From positions 242,459-306,458 of the forward strand of contig NZ_KB905345.1 in NCBI RefSeq assembly GCF_000378765.1: a DNA stretch of 64,000 nt. Reading direction: 5' to 3'. Origin of the DNA: Psychroflexus tropicus DSM 15496 (lineage in GTDB: Bacteria; Bacteroidota; Bacteroidia; Flavobacteriales; Flavobacteriaceae). The position numbers and the translations under genes were made by a program. The notes under the pieces are model-generated. The model searched no databases and was not told where the DNA came from. It saw only the letters and a program-made list of their open reading frames with translations. Shown piece after piece: positions 26,974-36,905 of the stretch; within the stretch, counting starts at the first letter, position 1, and the number at the start of each line of letters is the position of its first letter.

Positions 26974-27942
26974 ATGAGAAGAGTAATTTTATTGATGATT
27001 ATAGCAGTATGCTTAAGCTGCGATGATGGAGACATTATCGTAAGTGATTTCAACTTCGATGCGGACTCCAGTCTTAATCTCTGTGAATTTGAAAATAACC
27101 GTAAAGTCTTACATATCGTTACTGAATCGAATGAAGCTATTTCTTTCACATTCGAGGAAAATATTTTAGAAAATATTGAAAATATTATTGATCCAGTTCA
27201 GTTTACTGTTGAAATAGATGGGTCTAATCGAATAAATTACAGACGCCTTAGCTCCAGTGTAGAGAGTAATGATTACTTCTGCCAGGAGATCCCTCCTGGA
27301 GAACCTACTGTGGTAGAAGAGTTTGCAAGCACTAACGGCGGTAGCGTCCTCTTTACCATTTCTAGGGCTTCAGGTGAGGGAGTGGATACGGATGGGGATG
27401 GAATCCCCGACCTTAATGAACGAGCAACAGACAGTGAAGGTAATTTTATTGGAGATGTGTTTGGTCATGACACCGATCAAGATGGCATTCCAAATTTTTT
27501 GGACATCGACGATGATAATGATAATGTACCTACAGTGGTCGAAATAGGAGGAACAGACGATTCTGATATTGATTTAGATACTGATGGAGATGGGGTGCGG
27601 AATTATTTGGATGAAGATGATGATGGTGATGGAGTGCTTACTCGTAATGAAGATCTTAATGCCTTTGAAGAAGGCACCCCCGAGGAGCCTGTCTTGAATC
27701 CTAGGGATGATGATAGTAATGATGATGGAATTCCTAATTATTTAGATGCCAGTATATCAGAAGAAGTAATTGTAGATTTTTTTAGGGATAACGTCGTTTC
27801 CAGAAACTTTAATATTACAGTTGTTTTTAACAATATAACTCTTCAAAATATTGAAAATGAGCGCACTATTCGATTCAATTCTCAGGGCTTTGGAACCTTT
27901 TCTTTTCCAACTTCAAATGAAGTGATTGATTTCAGGGAGTAA
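26974..27942 (+). CDS. Lipoprotein with thrombospondin type 3-like calcium-binding repeats
   Basis: A 322-residue protein. The signal peptide RRVILLMIIAVCLSC carries a lipobox cysteine near residue 16. The middle region has at least four Asp-rich calcium-type repeats: DTDGDGIPDLNE, DTDQDGIPNFLDIDDDNDNV, DTDGDGVRNYLDEDDDGDGV and DDDSNDDGIPNYLD. These are thrombospondin type 3 motifs, common in bacteroidete surface proteins. The flanking N- and C-terminal beta domains are not recognised; the last 60 residues form a hydrophobic beta unit (NITVVFNNITLQNIENERTI). No catalytic domain is seen. Probably a surface or periplasmic structural or adhesion protein. It ends directly against the convergent SDR gene. 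Confidence 0.8.
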   Translation: MRRVILLMIIAVCLSCDDGDIIVSDFNFDADSSLNLCEFENNRKVLHIVTESNEAISFTFEENILENIENIIDPVQFTVEIDGSNRINYRRLSSSVESNDYFCQEIPPGEPTVVEEFASTNGGSVLFTISRASGEGVDTDGDGIPDLNERATDSEGNFIGDVFGHDTDQDGIPNFLDIDDDNDNVPTVVEIGGTDDSDIDLDTDGDGVRNYLDEDDDGDGVLTRNEDLNAFEEGTPEEPVLNPRDDDSNDDGIPNYLDASISEEVIVDFFRDNVVSRNFNITVVFNNITLQNIENERTIRFNSQGFGTFSFPTSNEVIDFRE

Positions 27943-29370
27943 TTAAGATTTACAAATCTGAGTCAGCATTCCATTAAAAATAAAATAATGAAAAGGCAAC
28001 ATAGAATACCAGTAGAGCCTACCTCTTAAGCCTTTTGGTCTGAAGGTTGCATTCTGATGAACGACATTATTCTCATCTATAAAAAATTCCAGCCAGGCCT
28101 CCCCTGGTACGCGCATTTCTGCAAATAAAAGCAAGCGCTTTTCTTCCTTATCTGCCATGAGAACTCTCCAAAAATCTAAAGAATCTCCAGGGTTGATCTT
28201 ATCGGGATTAGTTCTCCCTCTTCTCAAGCCTACACCACCAGCCAGTTTATCGATATAACCTCTTATTTTCCAAAGAAAGTTAGCGTAATACCAGCCATTT
28301 TTACCTCCTATAGCCCATATCTTTTCTAGTGCCAAATCTGGATCGCTAGCTTTCATATTTTGATGATCATGAAGGCAACCATACTTGGGGACTTTAATAT
28401 ATTTATTCAAATCCTTCTGAGAGTAGCGGCTGCTCACTTTAGAATCTTTCCAACTCGAAATCACCTGATTCTGTTCTATTTTCACAAAAGCCATTTCAAT
28501 GGCTTCTTCATAGGTATGGGGTTTAATACCGAGAATATCCTGTAACCTATGATCTTTAGCAATTACATTAATGCGCATACTATCTACCAGGTTGGCCGCT
28601 AATTTATAGGAAGTAGAGGTTACAAAATATAGCCAATAAGAGGAAAGCTTTGGGGTCATAACCGGAACGTTAAATATAGTCAGTTTTAACCCTCTCACTT
28701 TTGCATAACCTTTCATCATATCCTTATAGGATAACACATCCGGACCTCCAATATCAAAGGAATCGTTATAAGTTTCAGGCTTTTCTAAAACTCCCGTCAA
28801 AAACTTTAAGACATCTCTTATCCCAATAGGTTGGCATTTGGTATTCACCCATTTTGGTGTAATCATAACAGGAAGCTTTTCGCACAAATCCCTTATAATT
28901 TCAAAAGAAGCGCTGCCAGAGCCTACAATAATTCCTGCTCTGATTACTGTTAAATTATAATCTCCTTTATAAAGTATAGATTCTACATTTTTTCGAGACT
29001 CCAAGTGCTCTGAGAGGTTATCTTCATTCACAATACCACTTAGAAAAATGACCTGCTTTACAGAGGTTGCTTTCATATAAGTATTAAAGTTCTCTGCAGT
29101 TATTCTTTCTTTCTTAGAAAAGTTGGAATTAGAACTCGTCATGGAATGAACCAGATAATAGGCAGCATCAATATCTTTTGGGAAGAGATCGGGTTGAACA
29201 TCATCCAGCAAATCCACTTCCACAATTTGAATTTTACTTTTGGTTTCCTTATCTACCGAAAGTCGATCTGCACTTCTTACTGCACAGACCACTTCATGTC
29301 CGCTATCTAAAAGCAAAGGCAAAACCCGCATGCCAATGTAACCATTGGCTCCAGTGAGTAAAATTTTCAT
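27943..29370 (-). CDS. SDR-family NAD(P)-binding protein with DUF2867 domain
   Basis: A 475-residue protein in two parts. Residues 1-290 are an atypical short-chain dehydrogenase/NmrA-like fold with the nucleotide loop TGANGYIGMRVLPLLL at the N-terminus and a weak active-site region (YYLVHSM, LSGIV). Residues 320-475 match the DUF2867 domain (WAIGGKNGWYYANFLWKIRG, DKINPGDSLDFWRVL, ATFRPKGLRGRLYWYSMLPFH). Such fusions are known in Bacteroidetes and Proteobacteria but their substrate is not. It starts 3 bases after the small hypothetical gene upstream. Confidence 0.88.
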   Translation of the reverse strand: MKILLTGANGYIGMRVLPLLLDSGHEVVCAVRSADRLSVDKETKSKIQIVEVDLLDDVQPDLFPKDIDAAYYLVHSMTSSNSNFSKKERITAENFNTYMKATSVKQVIFLSGIVNEDNLSEHLESRKNVESILYKGDYNLTVIRAGIIVGSGSASFEIIRDLCEKLPVMITPKWVNTKCQPIGIRDVLKFLTGVLEKPETYNDSFDIGGPDVLSYKDMMKGYAKVRGLKLTIFNVPVMTPKLSSYWLYFVTSTSYKLAANLVDSMRINVIAKDHRLQDILGIKPHTYEEAIEMAFVKIEQNQVISSWKDSKVSSRYSQKDLNKYIKVPKYGCLHDHQNMKASDPDLALEKIWAIGGKNGWYYANFLWKIRGYIDKLAGGVGLRRGRTNPDKINPGDSLDFWRVLMADKEEKRLLLFAEMRVPGEAWLEFFIDENNVVHQNATFRPKGLRGRLYWYSMLPFHYFIFNGMLTQICKS

Positions 29371-29373
29371 TGT

Positions 29374-29799
29374 TTAATAATTTTCAAAATCATTTGAAAA
29401 ATGATCTGATTTATATTTCAGAATCCTTTTTAAGAATTCATGATTACGCTTTTCTTTAGCTTCTACTTTTACAAAATAATTATCCATGTATATAGAGTAG
29501 ACCTGAGCCTGACCCTTATAAAGTTTTAATTTATAATAAGGGATGACCAAAGCAAAAGTCTCAAGCAGGGATCTAAAAGTCAATATAATTCCCTTGGGTC
29601 TCATCTCTACACCACAGGTGTTAAGGTTATTGTCTAAAATTAAGAGGTTATGTATTTGAATACTTGAAGAGTGGATCGCGAGTTTTCCAGATCCAATTCC
29701 GCCCATCTTTATTCTATCCATAAAGGTGAAAGGTGGACCAACTTCATTATTGATTTGTTCCTTTATTTTAGGACGGTTATAAGAAACATTTAAAAGCAT
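29374..29799 (-). CDS. Hypothetical protein
   Basis: A 141-residue protein with no signal peptide and a mixed, basic composition. It has a central stretch GVEMRPKGIILTFRSLLETF and a lysine-rich tail (EFLKRILKYKSDH). I do not recognise a domain. It is 3 bases upstream of the SDR/DUF2867 gene and so probably co-transcribed with it; it is divergent from argS. It looks like a real gene because of the tight spacing and ordinary codon use. Confidence 0.65.
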   Translation of the reverse strand: MLLNVSYNRPKIKEQINNEVGPPFTFMDRIKMGGIGSGKLAIHSSSIQIHNLLILDNNLNTCGVEMRPKGIILTFRSLLETFALVIPYYKLKLYKGQAQVYSIYMDNYFVKVEAKEKRNHEFLKRILKYKSDHFSNDFENY

Positions 29800-29862
29800 G
29801 TTTTTATTTGAAATATACTTAATTCCGCACTCACATCTTGGAAAGTCCTCTAAATTTTAGAT

Positions 29863-29870
29863 TATCTTTG
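29863..29870 (+). promoter_or_regulatory. -7 element TATCTTTG for argS
   Basis: Exact TAnnTTTG match, 19 bases before the ATG at 29890. A TTG at 29838-29840 is a possible -33 element (22-base gap). Confidence 0.5.
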
Positions 29871-29889
29871 CAACTGAAACTGAATAACT

Positions 29890-31668
29890 ATGACCCTAGA
29901 AACACAACTTTCTAAGCACATAACCACTTTTTTAAAAAACACTCATCAAGTAGAAGTTCAAGATTTTGATTTTCAACTCACTAGAAAAGAATTCGAAGGT
30001 GATCTTACACTTGTCGTTTTCCCACTCCTAAAACATATAAAAACCAACCCAGTTCAGTTAGGTGAACAAATTGGCGAGCATTTAGTCAAGGCGTCTGAAA
30101 CAATTTCGGCCTTTAATGTGGTTAAAGGATTTTTGAATTTATCCCTTTCTGAAACTTACTTCTCTAAACTGATTCAAGACATTCATCAGGATAAAAATTT
30201 TGGCTTTAAAGAGGTTACCCCAGAAAGTCATAAGGTGATGGTAGAATACTCTTCTCCAAATACCAACAAACCACTACACCTGGGTCACGTAAGAAATAAT
30301 TTGCTCGGTTTTTCTGTTGCAGAAATTCAAAAGGCTGCTGGTAAACAAGTGTATAAAACCCAAATCATCAACGATAGAGGAATTCATATCTGCAAAAGTA
30401 TGGTCGCCTGGCAGAAATTTGGTGATGGAGAAACGCCAGAAAACTCTGGAGTAAAAGGCGATCATTTAGTAGGTAAGTACTATGTAGAGTTCGACAAGGC
30501 CTATAAAGCTGAAATCAAAGAACTTGTTCAACAGGGTACAGCTGAACAGCAAGCTAAAAAGCAAACCCCAATATTTATTGAAGCACAGGACATGCTTAAA
30601 AAATGGGAAGCTGGAGATGAAGAGACTGTAGCCCTTTGGTCAAAAATGAACAACTGGGTGTACGAAGGTTTTGAAAAAACTTATAAAGAGCTTGGTGTTG
30701 ACTTTGACAAAAACTACTACGAAAGTGAAACCTATCTTTTAGGAAAAGATCATATTAAGGAGGGTTTGGAAAGAGGTGTCTTTTATAAAAAAGACGATGG
30801 AAGTGTATGGATAGATTTGTCGGATGAAGGTCTTGATGAGAAAATCGTTCTTAGATCTGATGGCACCGCGGTTTACATGACACAAGACATCGGCACTGCT
30901 ATACAGAGGATTACAGATTATGACATTGATGAAATGGTGTATACCGTTGGAAATGAACAGGATTATCATTTCAAAGTACTATTTCTTATTTTGAAGAAAC
31001 TAGGCTTCAAATGGGCCGATAATCTGTATCATTTAAGTTATGGTATGGTGGACCTTCCTAGTGGAAAAATGAAAAGTCGAGAAGGAAATGTGGTAGATGC
31101 CGATGACCTGATTGATGAAATGATTGAAACAGCGAGAACCATATCACAAGAGCTAGGAAAACTTGAAGGCTACGATGAGGCTGAAAAAAACCAACTCTAT
31201 AAAATGATTGGTCTTGGAGCCTTAAAGTATTTCATTTTAAAGGTAGATCCTAAAAAAAGAATACTCTTTGACCCAAAAGAATCTGTAGATTTTCAAGGTA
31301 ATACCGGTCCTTTTATTCAGTACACCTATGCGAGAATTCAATCTATCCTGAGAAAGGCAAACACTGAGGCAGATTCCCTGGATGTTACTAATTATAATTT
31401 TGACGATAAAGAAAAATCATTGATTAAACAATTGAATGAATTTCCAGGAATCATTCAGCAGGCTGCAGACCAATACAGTCCTGCATTGGTAGCCAATTAC
31501 GTTTACGATTTGGTAAAAGAATTTAACTCCTTTTATCAAAACATTTCTATACTTGGCGCTGATGACTCCAATCAGATTCACTTTAGAGTAGAACTCGCAA
31601 GAATTGTAGGGGAAGTAATTAAAAAAAGTTTTGCTGTTCTTGGCATTGAGGTGCCTCAAAGAATGTAA
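29890..31668 (+). CDS. argS: Arginine--tRNA ligase
   Basis: Class I aminoacyl-tRNA synthetase charging tRNA-Arg. 592 residues, typical. The N-terminal Arg-specific domain covers about 1-110. The HIGH-type signature is in SSPNTNKPLHLGHVRNN (near 126-140). The catalytic core has the variant KMSKS loop KMKSREGNVV near residue 395. The C-terminal DALR anticodon-binding domain covers about 475-592 (FIQYTYARIQSILRKA), ending in the normal family terminus GIEVPQRM. Monocistronic with its own promoter and a terminator. Confidence 0.97.
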   Translation: MTLETQLSKHITTFLKNTHQVEVQDFDFQLTRKEFEGDLTLVVFPLLKHIKTNPVQLGEQIGEHLVKASETISAFNVVKGFLNLSLSETYFSKLIQDIHQDKNFGFKEVTPESHKVMVEYSSPNTNKPLHLGHVRNNLLGFSVAEIQKAAGKQVYKTQIINDRGIHICKSMVAWQKFGDGETPENSGVKGDHLVGKYYVEFDKAYKAEIKELVQQGTAEQQAKKQTPIFIEAQDMLKKWEAGDEETVALWSKMNNWVYEGFEKTYKELGVDFDKNYYESETYLLGKDHIKEGLERGVFYKKDDGSVWIDLSDEGLDEKIVLRSDGTAVYMTQDIGTAIQRITDYDIDEMVYTVGNEQDYHFKVLFLILKKLGFKWADNLYHLSYGMVDLPSGKMKSREGNVVDADDLIDEMIETARTISQELGKLEGYDEAEKNQLYKMIGLGALKYFILKVDPKKRILFDPKESVDFQGNTGPFIQYTYARIQSILRKANTEADSLDVTNYNFDDKEKSLIKQLNEFPGIIQQAADQYSPALVANYVYDLVKEFNSFYQNISILGADDSNQIHFRVELARIVGEVIKKSFAVLGIEVPQRM

Positions 31669-31685
31669 TTCTCTGCAATCTCCAT

Positions 31686-31714
31686 AAAAAAAGCCTCAAT
31701 TTGAGGCTTTTTTT
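31686..31714. terminator. Bidirectional terminator between argS and the acyl-CoA carboxylase operon
   Basis: A GCCTC/GAGGC stem with a short AATTT loop, flanked by A7 and T7, so it can stop transcription from both convergent sides. Its stem resembles but is not homologous to the rocD terminator copies. Confidence 0.88.
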
Positions 31715-31716
31715 GA

Positions 31717-33258
31717 TTATAAAGGGATGTTACCGTGTTTTCGTTTAGGCCGTTGAACATCTTTATTTTCAAGCATAGCGAAAGCTTTAATTAACTTACG
31801 ACGAGTTTCCTTTGGCATAATCACCTCATCTACGAATCCGCGTTGCGCTGCTTTGAACGGATTGGCGAAGGTCTCGGCATATTCAGCTTCTTTTTCAGAT
31901 AACTTCAACTCAGAGTCTTCAGCTTCCTGTATTTCCTTCCTAAAGATAATTTCTGAAGCTCCTTTGGCACCCATTACTGCAATTTCTGCCGTTGGCCAGG
32001 CAAAATTAAGATCGGCGCCAATATGTTTAGAATTCATGACGTCATAAGCGCCTCCATATGCTTTCCTGGTTATCACAGTCACTCTCGGAACGGTCGCCTC
32101 ACTTAAAGCATAAAGTAGCTTAGCGCCATGAAGTATGATACCATTCCATTCCTGGTCTGTTCCAGGCAAAAATCCAGGGACATCCACAAGTACAAGTAAT
32201 GGGATATTGAAAGCATCACAAAATCTTACAAATCGAGCGGCCTTTTTGGAAGCATCCACATCCAAAACACCAGCTAAACTCATAGGCTGATTTGCTACGA
32301 CTCCAACACTTCTTCCTCCTATTCTGGAAAACCCAACAATAATGTTATCGGCATAGTTTTTATGGACTTCAAAAAAAGAATCTTCGTCAATAATTCCTTT
32401 AATGACATCGTGCATATCATAAGGCTTATTCGGACTATCTGGAATAAGAGAATCTAAACTCTCTCTTACCTCATCTTCTAATTGAACAGGAAAATGTTCT
32501 GGGGTTTCTTTATTGTTTTGAGGGATATAACTCAATAAGGTTTTAATATGTTCTAAGCACTCTACGTCATTGACAGAGGTGAAATGTGTTACTCCCGACT
32601 TAGTAGAGTGTGTGCTTGCCCCACCCAACTCTTCGGAGGTAACCTCTTCATTAGTAACGGTTTTTACCACATTAGGTCCTGTAACAAACATGTAGCTTGT
32701 ATTTTCTACCATAAAGGTAAAATCTGTCATTGCCGGTGAATAAACAGCTCCTCCTGCACAAGGGCCCATGATCGCTGAAATCTGTGGCACAACACCTGAA
32801 GCCTGGACATTGCGATAAAAAATATCGGCATAGCCTCCAAGGGATCTTACCCCCTCTTGAATTCTTGCCCCACCTGAGTCGTTTAATCCTATGATAGGCG
32901 CTCCTACTTTAACAGCATGATCCATCAATTTACAGATTTTTTCAGCATGGGTTTCTGAAAGTGCACCGCCAAATACAGTAAAATCTTGAGCATACACGTA
33001 AACCAACTTATTATTGACAGTACCATAACCCGTGACCACGCCATCACCGTAATAAATTTGGTTTTGCATTCCAAAATCTGTAGTTCTATGGGTCACTAAA
33101 GCACCAATTTCTTCAAAAGAACCTTCATCCAGTAAATACTCAACGCGTTCTCTGGCCGTTAGTTTTTTCTTTTCGTGCTGTTTGTCAATACGCTTTTGAC
33201 CACCACCAAGCTCTGCTTGTTTAAGTTTATCTTGAAGTTGTTCTATATTTTTACTCAT
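31717..33258 (-). CDS. Acyl-CoA carboxylase carboxyltransferase (beta) subunit
   Basis: A 513-residue carboxyltransferase of the propionyl/acetyl-CoA carboxylase family, moving CO2 from biotin to an acyl-CoA. Two crotonase-like halves are visible: [20 protein letters not shown] and the oxyanion region [17 protein letters not shown] in the first, [19 protein letters not shown] and [12 protein letters not shown] in the second. The C-terminus [11 protein letters not shown] is the standard family end. It overlaps the biotin carboxylase gene by 8 bases. The acyl-CoA preference (propionyl more likely than acetyl from family resemblance) is not certain. Confidence 0.94.
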   Translation of the reverse strand: MSKNIEQLQDKLKQAELGGGQKRIDKQHEKKKLTARERVEYLLDEGSFEEIGALVTHRTTDFGMQNQIYYGDGVVTGYGTVNNKLVYVYAQDFTVFGGALSETHAEKICKLMDHAVKVGAPIIGLNDSGGARIQEGVRSLGGYADIFYRNVQASGVVPQISAIMGPCAGGAVYSPAMTDFTFMVENTSYMFVTGPNVVKTVTNEEVTSEELGGASTHSTKSGVTHFTSVNDVECLEHIKTLLSYIPQNNKETPEHFPVQLEDEVRESLDSLIPDSPNKPYDMHDVIKGIIDEDSFFEVHKNYADNIIVGFSRIGGRSVGVVANQPMSLAGVLDVDASKKAARFVRFCDAFNIPLLVLVDVPGFLPGTDQEWNGIILHGAKLLYALSEATVPRVTVITRKAYGGAYDVMNSKHIGADLNFAWPTAEIAVMGAKGASEIIFRKEIQEAEDSELKLSEKEAEYAETFANPFKAAQRGFVDEVIMPKETRRKLIKAFAMLENKDVQRPKRKHGNIPL

Positions 33259-34717
33259 TGGGTTTTATTTCTGATGTAACTTCTGGTATTCTTAATGTTT
33301 TTTGATCAGCCTGGTATAATTTCAATGCCATTAAAGCTGCCAAATGTGCTTCTTCTTTTTCTTCCTCTTTCAGAACCTCTGGCGTATAATACTTCTTAAC
33401 GAAATGTGTGTCAAAATCTCCAGATCTAAAGGCTTCATGATTGAAAACGAATTTCCCGAAAGGTAAAGTTGTAGCCACACCTTTGACCTCATAGTGATTG
33501 ATCGATTCCTCCATAAGCTGCAAAGCAGCTTCCCTAGTTTTACCGTAAGTGATTAGCTTAGATAGCATAGGATCATAGTAAATAGGAATTTCCATTCCTT
33601 CTTCAAATCCGTCGTCTATTCGGACACCTTTGCCAGAAGGTTTGCGATACCGTTCTAAAGTTCCAACGCTTGGTAGGAAATCATCGGTAGGGTCTTCTGC
33701 ATAGACTCTTAATTCTAATGCATGTCCATTGATGGTTAGATCATTTTGTTGGACTTGAAGCTCTTCTCCTCTAGCAATTCTGATTTGCTGCTCAACTAGA
33801 TCTATTCCTGTGATCATTTCGGTGACAGGATGTTCTACCTGAAGTCTTGTATTCATTTCTAAAAAATAGAAATTCTTTTTTTCGTCCATCAAGAATTCTA
33901 CGGTTCCTGCTCCCACATAATCGCAAGACTTGGCAACATTCACCGCTGCCTCTCCCATTTTAGCTCTCAATTCAGAAGTTAAAATTGTAGATGGAGCTTC
34001 TTCTACAACTTTTTGATGCCTACGCTGTACTGAACATTCTCTTTCAAAAAGGTGTATTACATTTCCATGTGTATCTGCAAGGACCTGTATTTCTATGTGT
34101 CTTGGTGAGCCTACATACTTTTCAATAAAAACAGCACCATTCCCAAAGGCAGATTCTGCTTCGCTTATGGCCCGCTTCATCTGTTCTTCCAATTGACTCT
34201 CCTGCTCCACTACTCGCATTCCTTTTCCTCCACCTCCCGCAGAGGCTTTAATCAAAATTGGATAACCTATTTCATCAGCGATTTCCTTGGCCTTTTTGAC
34301 ATCTGTAATTGCTTCATCTATCCCTGGCACCATTGGAATATCATAGGATTTCACGGTTTCTTTTGCTGAAAGCTTATCGCCCATCACTTTGATAGCATGT
34401 GATTTTGGACCTATAAAAACAAGTCCATTTTTTTCAACCTTTTCTGCAAAGCCTGCATTTTCGCTTAGGAATCCATATCCGGGATGAATTGCGTCTACCT
34501 GATGAGATTTTGCCATCTCTATAATTTTATCTCCTAAAAGGTAAGATTGATTAGAAGGTGGTGGGCCTAGGCATATAGCTTCATCTGCAAATCTCACGTG
34601 AGGAGCATTTCTATCTGCCTCAGAAAAAACAGCCACGGTTTTAATACCCATCTGTTTGATGGTTTTCATAATCCGCAAGGCTATTTCTCCTCTATTGGCT
34701 ACTAATATTTTTTTCAT
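33251..34717 (-). CDS. accC: Biotin carboxylase subunit of acyl-CoA carboxylase
   Basis: ATP-grasp enzyme carboxylating biotin. The product is 488 residues from [20 protein letters not shown] at 34717; an in-frame ATG at 34771 lies inside the end of the BCCP gene. Visible: N-terminal Rossmann-like region, ATP-grasp loop [14 protein letters not shown] near residue 165, [49 protein letters not shown], and the C-terminal RVYAEDP. It forms one operon with the BCCP and carboxyltransferase genes. It could also supply a separate acetyl-CoA carboxylase; the gene symbol denotes the enzyme class. Confidence 0.93.
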   Translation of the reverse strand: MKKILVANRGEIALRIMKTIKQMGIKTVAVFSEADRNAPHVRFADEAICLGPPPSNQSYLLGDKIIEMAKSHQVDAIHPGYGFLSENAGFAEKVEKNGLVFIGPKSHAIKVMGDKLSAKETVKSYDIPMVPGIDEAITDVKKAKEIADEIGYPILIKASAGGGGKGMRVVEQESQLEEQMKRAISEAESAFGNGAVFIEKYVGSPRHIEIQVLADTHGNVIHLFERECSVQRRHQKVVEEAPSTILTSELRAKMGEAAVNVAKSCDYVGAGTVEFLMDEKKNFYFLEMNTRLQVEHPVTEMITGIDLVEQQIRIARGEELQVQQNDLTINGHALELRVYAEDPTDDFLPSVGTLERYRKPSGKGVRIDDGFEEGMEIPIYYDPMLSKLITYGKTREAALQLMEESINHYEVKGVATTLPFGKFVFNHEAFRSGDFDTHFVKKYYTPEVLKEEEKEEAHLAALMALKLYQADQKTLRIPEVTSEIKPNE

Positions 34718-34757
34718 TTTAAACGTTTTAATAGGATTTTGTTCTAATCTTGATTTT

Positions 34758-35243
34758 TTAATCCATTTCAATTAGAACTTCATTTTTACTTACTGTACCT
34801 CCCTTATTCACGTGAACGGTTTTGATGGTAGCATCTCTGGGAGCCAAAATAGAATTCTCCATTTTCATGGCTTCTAAGACCAGTAAGTTATCCCCTTCTT
34901 TCACCTCATCGCCTTCCTCAACAGCCACTTCCAAAATCACTCCTGGCATGGGAGCCTTTACTTCATTGATGACTTGATTAGCCGACAATGAAAGGCCCAT
35001 ATCTTTTATCAAAACATCCAGTTCGTTAGAAATTTCGACCTTATATAGATTAGAATTAATTTTAATAGTGTAGGTCCTATTCAAAAAATCAGACTCCATG
35101 AGTTCTGAACTGACAGATTTATCGTTGACGAGCAGGTGGTAAAGACCAGAAGATGTTTCCTGAACATCTAAACTTTCAATTTGGTCTTGATTAAATTCAA
35201 ATTCATGCTCATCATTTACTTTAGCTTTAAGCAAATGTTTCAT
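34758..35243 (-). CDS. Biotin carboxyl carrier protein (acyl-CoA carboxylase)
   Basis: A 161-residue carrier subunit. The C-terminal biotinyl domain (about 90-161) shows VKAPMPGVILEVAVEEGDEV and the biotinylation motif LVLEAMKMENSILAPRD with the modified lysine near residue 127. The N-terminal half is a beta-rich linker domain typical of bacteroidete propionyl-CoA carboxylase carriers. It is first in the three-gene operon with accC and the carboxyltransferase, completing the enzyme. Confidence 0.93.
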   Translation of the reverse strand: MKHLLKAKVNDEHEFEFNQDQIESLDVQETSSGLYHLLVNDKSVSSELMESDFLNRTYTIKINSNLYKVEISNELDVLIKDMGLSLSANQVINEVKAPMPGVILEVAVEEGDEVKEGDNLLVLEAMKMENSILAPRDATIKTVHVNKGGTVSKNEVLIEMD

Positions 35244-35375
35244 GTTTATTATGTTTGTGCGTAAATATAAAAGATTTTCTATGCTTTTACCTCCTCAAAA
35301 AGAAATCAAATAAATTCTGTTAATAGCTGAGCTTAAAAAGAACGCATTTACAAACAATCCAATAATTGAACAGAT

Positions 35376-35403
35376 TGATAATACAAGTGATTAGTTATAT
35401 TTG
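35376..35403 (+). promoter_or_regulatory. Full promoter (TTG-N17-TATATTTG) for the DUF4199-to-exporter genes
   Basis: TTG at 35376-35378 and TATATTTG at 35396-35403 are separated by 17 bases. The ATG of the DUF4199 gene is 19 bases downstream. The tightly spaced genes to 41976 could all be read from it. Confidence 0.6.
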
Positions 35404-35422
35404 TAGTCTATAAATTCAGTCA

Positions 35423-35938
35423 ATGCAACACGATAACCTCCCCGTAAAACCTTATGCAGAAAAATTTGGAGTGCTTTTTGGAGGCTATTCCATCTTAATT
35501 TTGGTTTTGCTTTATCTCTTCAACTATGAGCAAAATACTGCTATTTCACTAATGAATTTTGCCATTACAGTAGGTATTGTTTGGTATGCAATTCATCTGT
35601 ATAAAAATGACAATGAGGGCCGACTTGACCTTATGACCTCTATTAAATTAAGCTTAGCTATAGGAGTTCTGGGCGGTATTTTATACGCAGGATATACTTA
35701 TGTTCATTATGAATTTGTACAGCCGGAATTTATTGAAAGCATGAAGTCTGATATGGATGCAGAAATTCAAGCTGAAATTGAAAAACAACAAATGAGTGAA
35801 GAAGAAGCTGAAATGACTAAAAATGTATCTGGTGTCTTTGCCTCGCCTTTTGTACTAGCTACCATAGCCTTACTTTCTATTATTTTTAAAACCTTTTTAG
35901 TAGGGCTGATCATCGGTTTGGTAAAGCGAAACAATTAA
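35423..35938 (+). CDS. DUF4199 membrane protein
   Basis: A 171-residue inner-membrane protein with four hydrophobic segments (about 17-34, 42-58, 73-91 and 143-166). A charged, glutamate-rich extramembrane stretch between helices 3 and 4 (MKSDMDAEIQAEIEKQQMSE) is typical of DUF4199. Function unknown; the family commonly precedes a dolichol-phosphate-mannose-synthase-like glycosyltransferase, as here (5-base gap). Confidence 0.85.
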   Translation: MQHDNLPVKPYAEKFGVLFGGYSILILVLLYLFNYEQNTAISLMNFAITVGIVWYAIHLYKNDNEGRLDLMTSIKLSLAIGVLGGILYAGYTYVHYEFVQPEFIESMKSDMDAEIQAEIEKQQMSEEEAEMTKNVSGVFASPFVLATIALLSIIFKTFLVGLIIGLVKRNN

Positions 35939-35943
35939 AATTT

Positions 35944-36894
35944 ATGGATCTATCCATCATTGTCCCTCTGCTTAATGAGTCAGAATCCTTGAACGAACTA
36001 CATAACTGGATCAAATCGGTTATGGAGGAACATCATTTCAAATATGAAATCATTTTCATCAACGATGGAAGTACAGATAATTCCTGGGAACTCATCCAGT
36101 CCTTAGCTCAAGAATCCATTGCCGTAAAGGGTATAAATTTTAAAAAAAATTACGGTAAATCTCAGGCTCTACACGCAGGATTCATAGAAGCTCAAGGCGA
36201 TGTTGTCATTACTATGGATGCAGATTTACAGGATAATCCTGAAGAAATCCCCGAACTCTTTAAATTGATTAAAGAAGAAAGCTACGATCTGGTTTCGGGG
36301 TGGAAGAAAAAAAGATATGATTCTGTGCTGTTCAAAAATTTACCCTCAAAACTTTTTAATAAAGCTGCCCGATGGACTTCTGGACTTAAATTGCATGATT
36401 TTAATTGCGGGTTGAAAGCCTATAGATTAGAAGTGGTTAAATCTATTGATGTTAATGGAGAAATGCATCGGTATATACCAGTTTTAGCTAAACAGGCTGG
36501 TTTTAATAAAATCGATGAAAAGGTAGTAAAACATCAAGCAAGGAAATATGGGAAAACCAAATTTGGAGCAGAGCGTTTCATAAATGGATTTCTAGACTTA
36601 GTAACACTGTGGTTTTTTGCAAGATTTGGCAAACGGCCAATGCATTTATTTGGTGCTATTGGGGTGCTTATGTTTTTTGTTGGATTTTTATCGGCAATTT
36701 GGATTGGTGCTTCCAAACTCTATAAATTATGGAATGGTCTGCCAAATATTTTAGTAGTAGATAATCCATGGTTTTACATAGCTTTAAGCTCTATGATTAT
36801 TGGTGTTCAAATGTTTTTAGCTGGCTTTTTGGGCGAGTTACTATTGAGAACTAAACGACAACATAAACGCTATCAAATTTCAGAAAAAATTTAA
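35944..36894 (+). CDS. Glycosyltransferase family 2 (DPM1/GtrB-like)
   Basis: A 316-residue GT-A enzyme. The catalytic domain (1-220) shows the opening LSIIVPLLNESESLNELHNW, the nucleotide aspartate in FINDGSTDNSW and the metal-binding DxD motif in ITMDADLQDNPEEIPEL. Two C-terminal membrane helices (about 232-256 and 277-302) place it in the polyprenyl-phosphate glycosyltransferase group that loads sugars on a lipid carrier. Sugar unknown. Preceded by a DUF4199 gene and followed 11 bases later by a phosphosugar mutase. Confidence 0.92.
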   Translation: MDLSIIVPLLNESESLNELHNWIKSVMEEHHFKYEIIFINDGSTDNSWELIQSLAQESIAVKGINFKKNYGKSQALHAGFIEAQGDVVITMDADLQDNPEEIPELFKLIKEESYDLVSGWKKKRYDSVLFKNLPSKLFNKAARWTSGLKLHDFNCGLKAYRLEVVKSIDVNGEMHRYIPVLAKQAGFNKIDEKVVKHQARKYGKTKFGAERFINGFLDLVTLWFFARFGKRPMHLFGAIGVLMFFVGFLSAIWIGASKLYKLWNGLPNILVVDNPWFYIALSSMIIGVQMFLAGFLGELLLRTKRQHKRYQISEKI

Positions 36895-36905
36895 AATATA
36901 TTAAA

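Noticed and set aside
31686..31714. Third copy of the rocD-type duplicated terminator
   Set aside because: Only the short GCCTCAA/TTGAGGC stem is shared; sequence on both sides is unrelated, so it is an independent terminator.
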